A DNA stretch of 64,000 nt from Gymnothorax reevesii. Its lineage: Eukaryota > Chordata > Actinopteri > Anguilliformes > Muraenidae. Under the pieces are notes generated by a model. That model worked only from the letters and a program-made list of their open reading frames with translations, did not search any database and had not been told where the DNA came from. The position numbers were made by a program, and so were the translations under genes. The stretch covers positions 11,075,895-11,139,894 of the forward strand of contig CM056584.1 of the NCBI GenBank assembly GCA_029721435.1. Reading direction: 5' to 3'. Positions 40,701 through 45,802 of this stretch are shown piece by piece (position 1 is the stretch's first letter; each line of letters starts with the position of its first letter).

Positions 40701-43700
40701 CCCGGCCCGCCGCGCTCCACCACGAGCCCAGCGACAAGAAGCAGGCTCTTTATTCGCTAAAATTATGGGTCAGCGTGGCCAGTTTAAAAAAAAAAAAACA
40801 TACTCCGGTTGTGCTAAGCAGCATGCCGCACGCAAGCGTTGGTGTCAGTCGTGGCGCAACGAGGGCCCCGGATATAACCGAGACTCTTCATGTGGCTAGG
40901 ACTGCCTCGGCGACAGACGGCAGGCCGGTTTCCTATTGGTTTCCCACCGGCTTCCGGCGAAACCACAGCCGCCGCTGCTGACGATGGAACGAACACCCTC
41001 CCAATGGTGCAGCAGATAGTAATTACCTGCGCCTCTCACTGCCATCGTTTAATTACTGCGGGGAATTCCACTCGTGAAGCGTTTCCTTCCTGACCCACTA
41101 GGGTTACTGCACCGCAAGATTTCTCAAATACAATTTCTCAGTCACGTACTGCTTTCCAACAATTAGCAGGTCTTGCAAAGACACGGACAGGGATTTAATT
41201 TGAATTTGTAATTTAGTAGTGACGTTCTGCAGGATAGCAAATCAACTAATTTCACCCATTACTGAATATGAACAGCACAAGATGCCTGTTTGGAGATCAA
41301 GTTTATTGAATTAAATAATTTAATGGCGTCACAGTCCTTTTCCAAAAATAGGACACCTGTTTAATGCCACGTGTATTTATCATTTGCAGAACAAAAATCC
41401 ACTTCGCTGTTATCAACAGCGATGATTGTGTAAGCAGCAAATTAATTCTGTCCTGCAAAAAAGAGACAAAATTAGTCTACATTAATGCTTTTCTTCAATG
41501 TCACAGTTTTGGAATGAGCACAAGTCCTGTGCAGAAAACTGTGGTTTCTTGTGCAGCAGAGACGACTGTGTGCTAAGTGCCTGCCTCATCAGAGTCCAGG
41601 GACCACAGCCTTCTGCGCAGGTCAGAGTGTGAGCGCATTCGCCACACGCGCAGCACAGGCAGTTTACACCTTCATGAGCGCTCTCAGGCTCACAGACACA
41701 CACAGACATGCACAGCATCTGCCAGACCTGGCGACACAACACTTTTACGCATCAAAATGCCGCACCAAACACAATCCTGACAGCAGCACAGGACTCCCAA
41801 ATAGGCCCGGCCACAGGCCACAGCCCAGAACCCATGTGACCTTAGCGAAGCGCCTAAGGTCTTGGGGAGCGGGGTTGGAGTATTTATTGGCATGTCGCCA
41901 TCAAAGACCATTTCATGGTAAATAAGTCACTTTCAACTGAGGTTTAACAGGAAAAACAAACAAAACCATAATGTCATAAGTTATTCCCTTGTAAAGAAAA
42001 TACCCATTTTTTACTTCGATATCATAATTTAGATATTGAAGGGATAAGGTGAATAGTTTGTGGACAATCAATGAAGATGAAAAAAATATCCAGACGGACC
42101 ACGTTATAAGCAGTGTCAAGCGTCACATCCCCACATAGCCCTCATAGTTTACCTAATAATTTTATCTGTTAGGGCCCAGTGGCAATAAACATCAGCCCAT
42201 GCTGAAATATACAATCAGAATCATTGTCACATAAAGAAGAAAGTATTCCATATCCCCAGTGAATTGGAAAAAACCAGCACAAAAGTTATGCTTGCGTGCG
42301 TTAGTGAGTCTGTCAAACATTAATGGGTTGTCACCCACGAGATTTCTATAAAACTAGCAGTGGTTATTTCGAAATATACACACCTGAGCATTGGAATACA
42401 CAGAAGCAACAAACAGTTTTTCTGCGAAACAGTGTTCAGTGTTTTAAATAGTGAAGTTGGAAAATGACGCTAGCCCCATCTGTCCAAACATTAACATCCA
42501 TAATCCCCAACGATCAAGGCCACGTGACATAGTCACTTCCACTGATCTATATAGAATAACTGGATTGCTGACGTGAGAGAGAACTGCGTCGGAAGGTTGA
42601 AGCAAGCGGAAGTGGTCGAGCGGCCATTTTACTATGCCCGGTAGTAAGCAATCGTTATACAGTATTCTATGGCAGAGAAGCGCTAATGTGCAGCCTCACA
42701 ATGCGGAGCAACATTTTTTGGGGGATGTGGCAAGACAATGCACTGGCTGTAGTGAAGACTGATACACATAAATGAATTTCAACGAATATATTGCTTATTA
42801 TTGGCCACTGGCGAATTACCTTAACGGCAGATAATGTGTCAATGTTAGCCCAGCTAACTTAACGGTCATTATTACAACTATTCAAATTAATGTTCGCTAA
42901 CGTGATCCATCAGCTTAGCCTAAAGCTACCTAGAACACCAAACTGAAGTTAACCAGATCAATCAATGTCACACGGCATAAATTGCATAATACAGTAAAAA
43001 TGTTGTGTAACGCCGTTTATATTAAACCAGACTAACTAGACAACAAAACCAGGTGTTGACTGGTCTAGCTAATCATTAAGGCAAATTTATGCCAGCACTA
43101 AAAAGGCTAATGTTCCGCTGACACTCAATTACCGTTGACGGACAAATTTAATTCTGCCAGGTTATCAATGAGGATGTAACGTTAGAGCTACTTAAACAGA
43201 TAATGTGTGATAATGTTCACACTCGACAATGAATAGTAGGCAGTTTTACATACATCTCCACAACGCACAACTCACTTCACTTCTCATATGAGCGCTGATT
43301 TAGCGACCTTAATTAGTTTACATTGCGTTCTCTTCAGCGAACCCACTTTCGCTTCATAGGAAAATTAGCCAAGCATCATGGCAGCTACTGAGTGAACACA
43401 GCGCAAGAGAAAACTCAATAAAAGACATCCATTTGGAGTTACATACGCGTTATGCACGATTGAATCTCACACCCAGTGTTACTAAAATAAAGACAGCGGT
43501 TGACAAAGTGCGAGCTTACAGCTACTTTATTATTTTTTTTTAATTCCCCCACACAGAATAATAATACGTGTAGGATTGACTTCTTCTTCAGTCTCAATGA
43601 CTTTGACAACAATTTCGTTGTACCACTGCCCCACTCAGGCGAGATGTAGAAAAATCCGTACAGATTTCCTTTGGAACGCACTCATTGGTCGCACTGTCAA

Positions 43701-45749
43701 ATGCTGATATTGTCCATTGGAAATGTTAAAGGCACTTACAACTGCTGCCTACTATAGTTAAATGCCTAGAAGCATTTTTCATACAGTCAGGTCGATCTGA
43801 GGAGGAAACATAAAATACCGCCTCTTTCGTGTCTGTGAAAAGATATCTTCTCAATTAATTTTATCGTTGGCTGCAACGTGTTCAATGTGAGTAATGTTCT
43901 GAGAGATTATAGTTGGGCATACCAATATGGTGGCACGGTTACTTCAAAATTATGATGTCATCAGCTATCCAGTTCTTATATATAAATCAGTGGTCACTTC
44001 CAGGAATTCCCCGTTGGTATCACTTGATGATTTTGTCATCTTCATCCGAGATGGCCGTAATGGAGGACAAAGCCCGGAACGATGCTGTCTGTCAAACAAA
44101 ATAACGTTGAAAGCATATAACAAGCGTGACTATAATTTAGTGTTCTCTTCAGAGATGTATAGTAACGAAGTGCATGAACTTAGTAACAGTACTTTAGTAT
44201 TTATTTATTTGTATATATTTTTTGTGGATTTGTACTTTACTTGAGTTATTTTTTAAACCGACACTTACTTTTCCTCTACAACATTTAATACGTAAAACGT
44301 ATACTTTTACTTCGCTACTTTGACACAGGCCACTTCGTTACTCGTTTCAAATTAAAAAATGAATGCAATTCATCATTAAAGGATTATCTGGATTAGACAT
44401 GTTCGAGAAGAACTGTGCTCGGCAGATGCCAGCGGACATGAAAATTTATGCATGCAGTTATAAATAACAGGTATAAATTGCACGGACATGCAAATTTATG
44501 CATGCAGTTAACAGTATTCTATCACTAGATGGCACACCCGGATCCGTTTTCAATTTTCACAAGCAAGCCGAGCTCGAACACGGTTTAAAACAGCGGTGGG
44601 TAAATCCGGTGGTAAACGCTGATTGATTGATCAGAAGACTGGTGGTTGGATCCGCTGGGTATTCAGTTGGATTTTTGCTAAAAAGGTCTCCAATATATCA
44701 ATCATTGGGCTCTTCAGGTTAGAACTAGTCCGGTTTTTGTGTACAATGCATTTCTTAAGCCTCGTCTGACAATGTTCTGACGGAACTAAACACCTCACCC
44801 GCAGATTATAATCGTCTGTCAAATATAACGCACACAAGCCACCAACATATTATGGTGAAGTTGGTTTTCAGGTGTTTGTATCTAGTCCCTACAGATATAT
44901 TGTACTCCATAAATGTGATACGATCTATGTCATTGCCTATAGCTGTACTTACCAAGAATTAGGACAATTAAGTCAAATGGATAATGGACAATGTGAACTG
45001 ATGGACAATTCTGAGACTGAATGGGATTGAGTAATATTGCATCCACTTCTCGCTGTACTTGCAGTTTCTATGAATTGATGAGCAGTAAGGCACCTATAGG
45101 AGGCTGTTCCCTGCCTGATAACAGGGTTAACCAGAAAATACCGGCAGAAAATACCAAAAATCTGTCAAACTATAACGTGCAAAGTGCTCAAATCTTTAGA
45201 GAAAAAAAAGAATTTTTTTCAAAAACATATTCAAGAAACTATATTGTGTCTGCCATTTTGCCATTTGTAGGAAGTTCAACTTTCATAAAACTTTGACAAA
45301 ATAAAGCATTTAAGAAATTTATAATTTTACCTCAGTGTGACACTATCACACCGTAGCTGAAAGTGACTCAAATTCGTGGCCATAAATTGGTCAATATACC
45401 AAACAATTTTACTGCTCATGTAGCTTGAAAAATAACTTATCAAAAGTTTCAAATGTACTTGCGGTAAGAAATTCAACATTTTTTATGAGACACCTTGTCA
45501 AAAATATTTCTCGGTGAACATCCTTGGAATGGGTGAGCAGTTCAGTATTACATGCTTCAGGATTCCCACAGGGGTCACATGTCTGAGGTTGTGAGGTCGA
45601 GGCAGCCACTGCGTCTACAGCAGTCGGCGGAGACCGTGAACAGGCAGCAGATCGATACCAGGGGAGACGCCGCGAATCGGACAGAGGCACCGACCTCCTG
45701 ACCACAACATAGTGCGATGCCATTAAAACACCATTAAGCAAGATCACCC

Positions 45750-45802
<53 letters not shown>

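Noticed and set aside
42580..42665. Possible first exon or promoter near a GCGGCCATTTTAC motif
   Set aside because: It lies between exons 2 and 3 on the gene strand, so it cannot be the upstream first exon, and no start codon leads into an in-phase donor.
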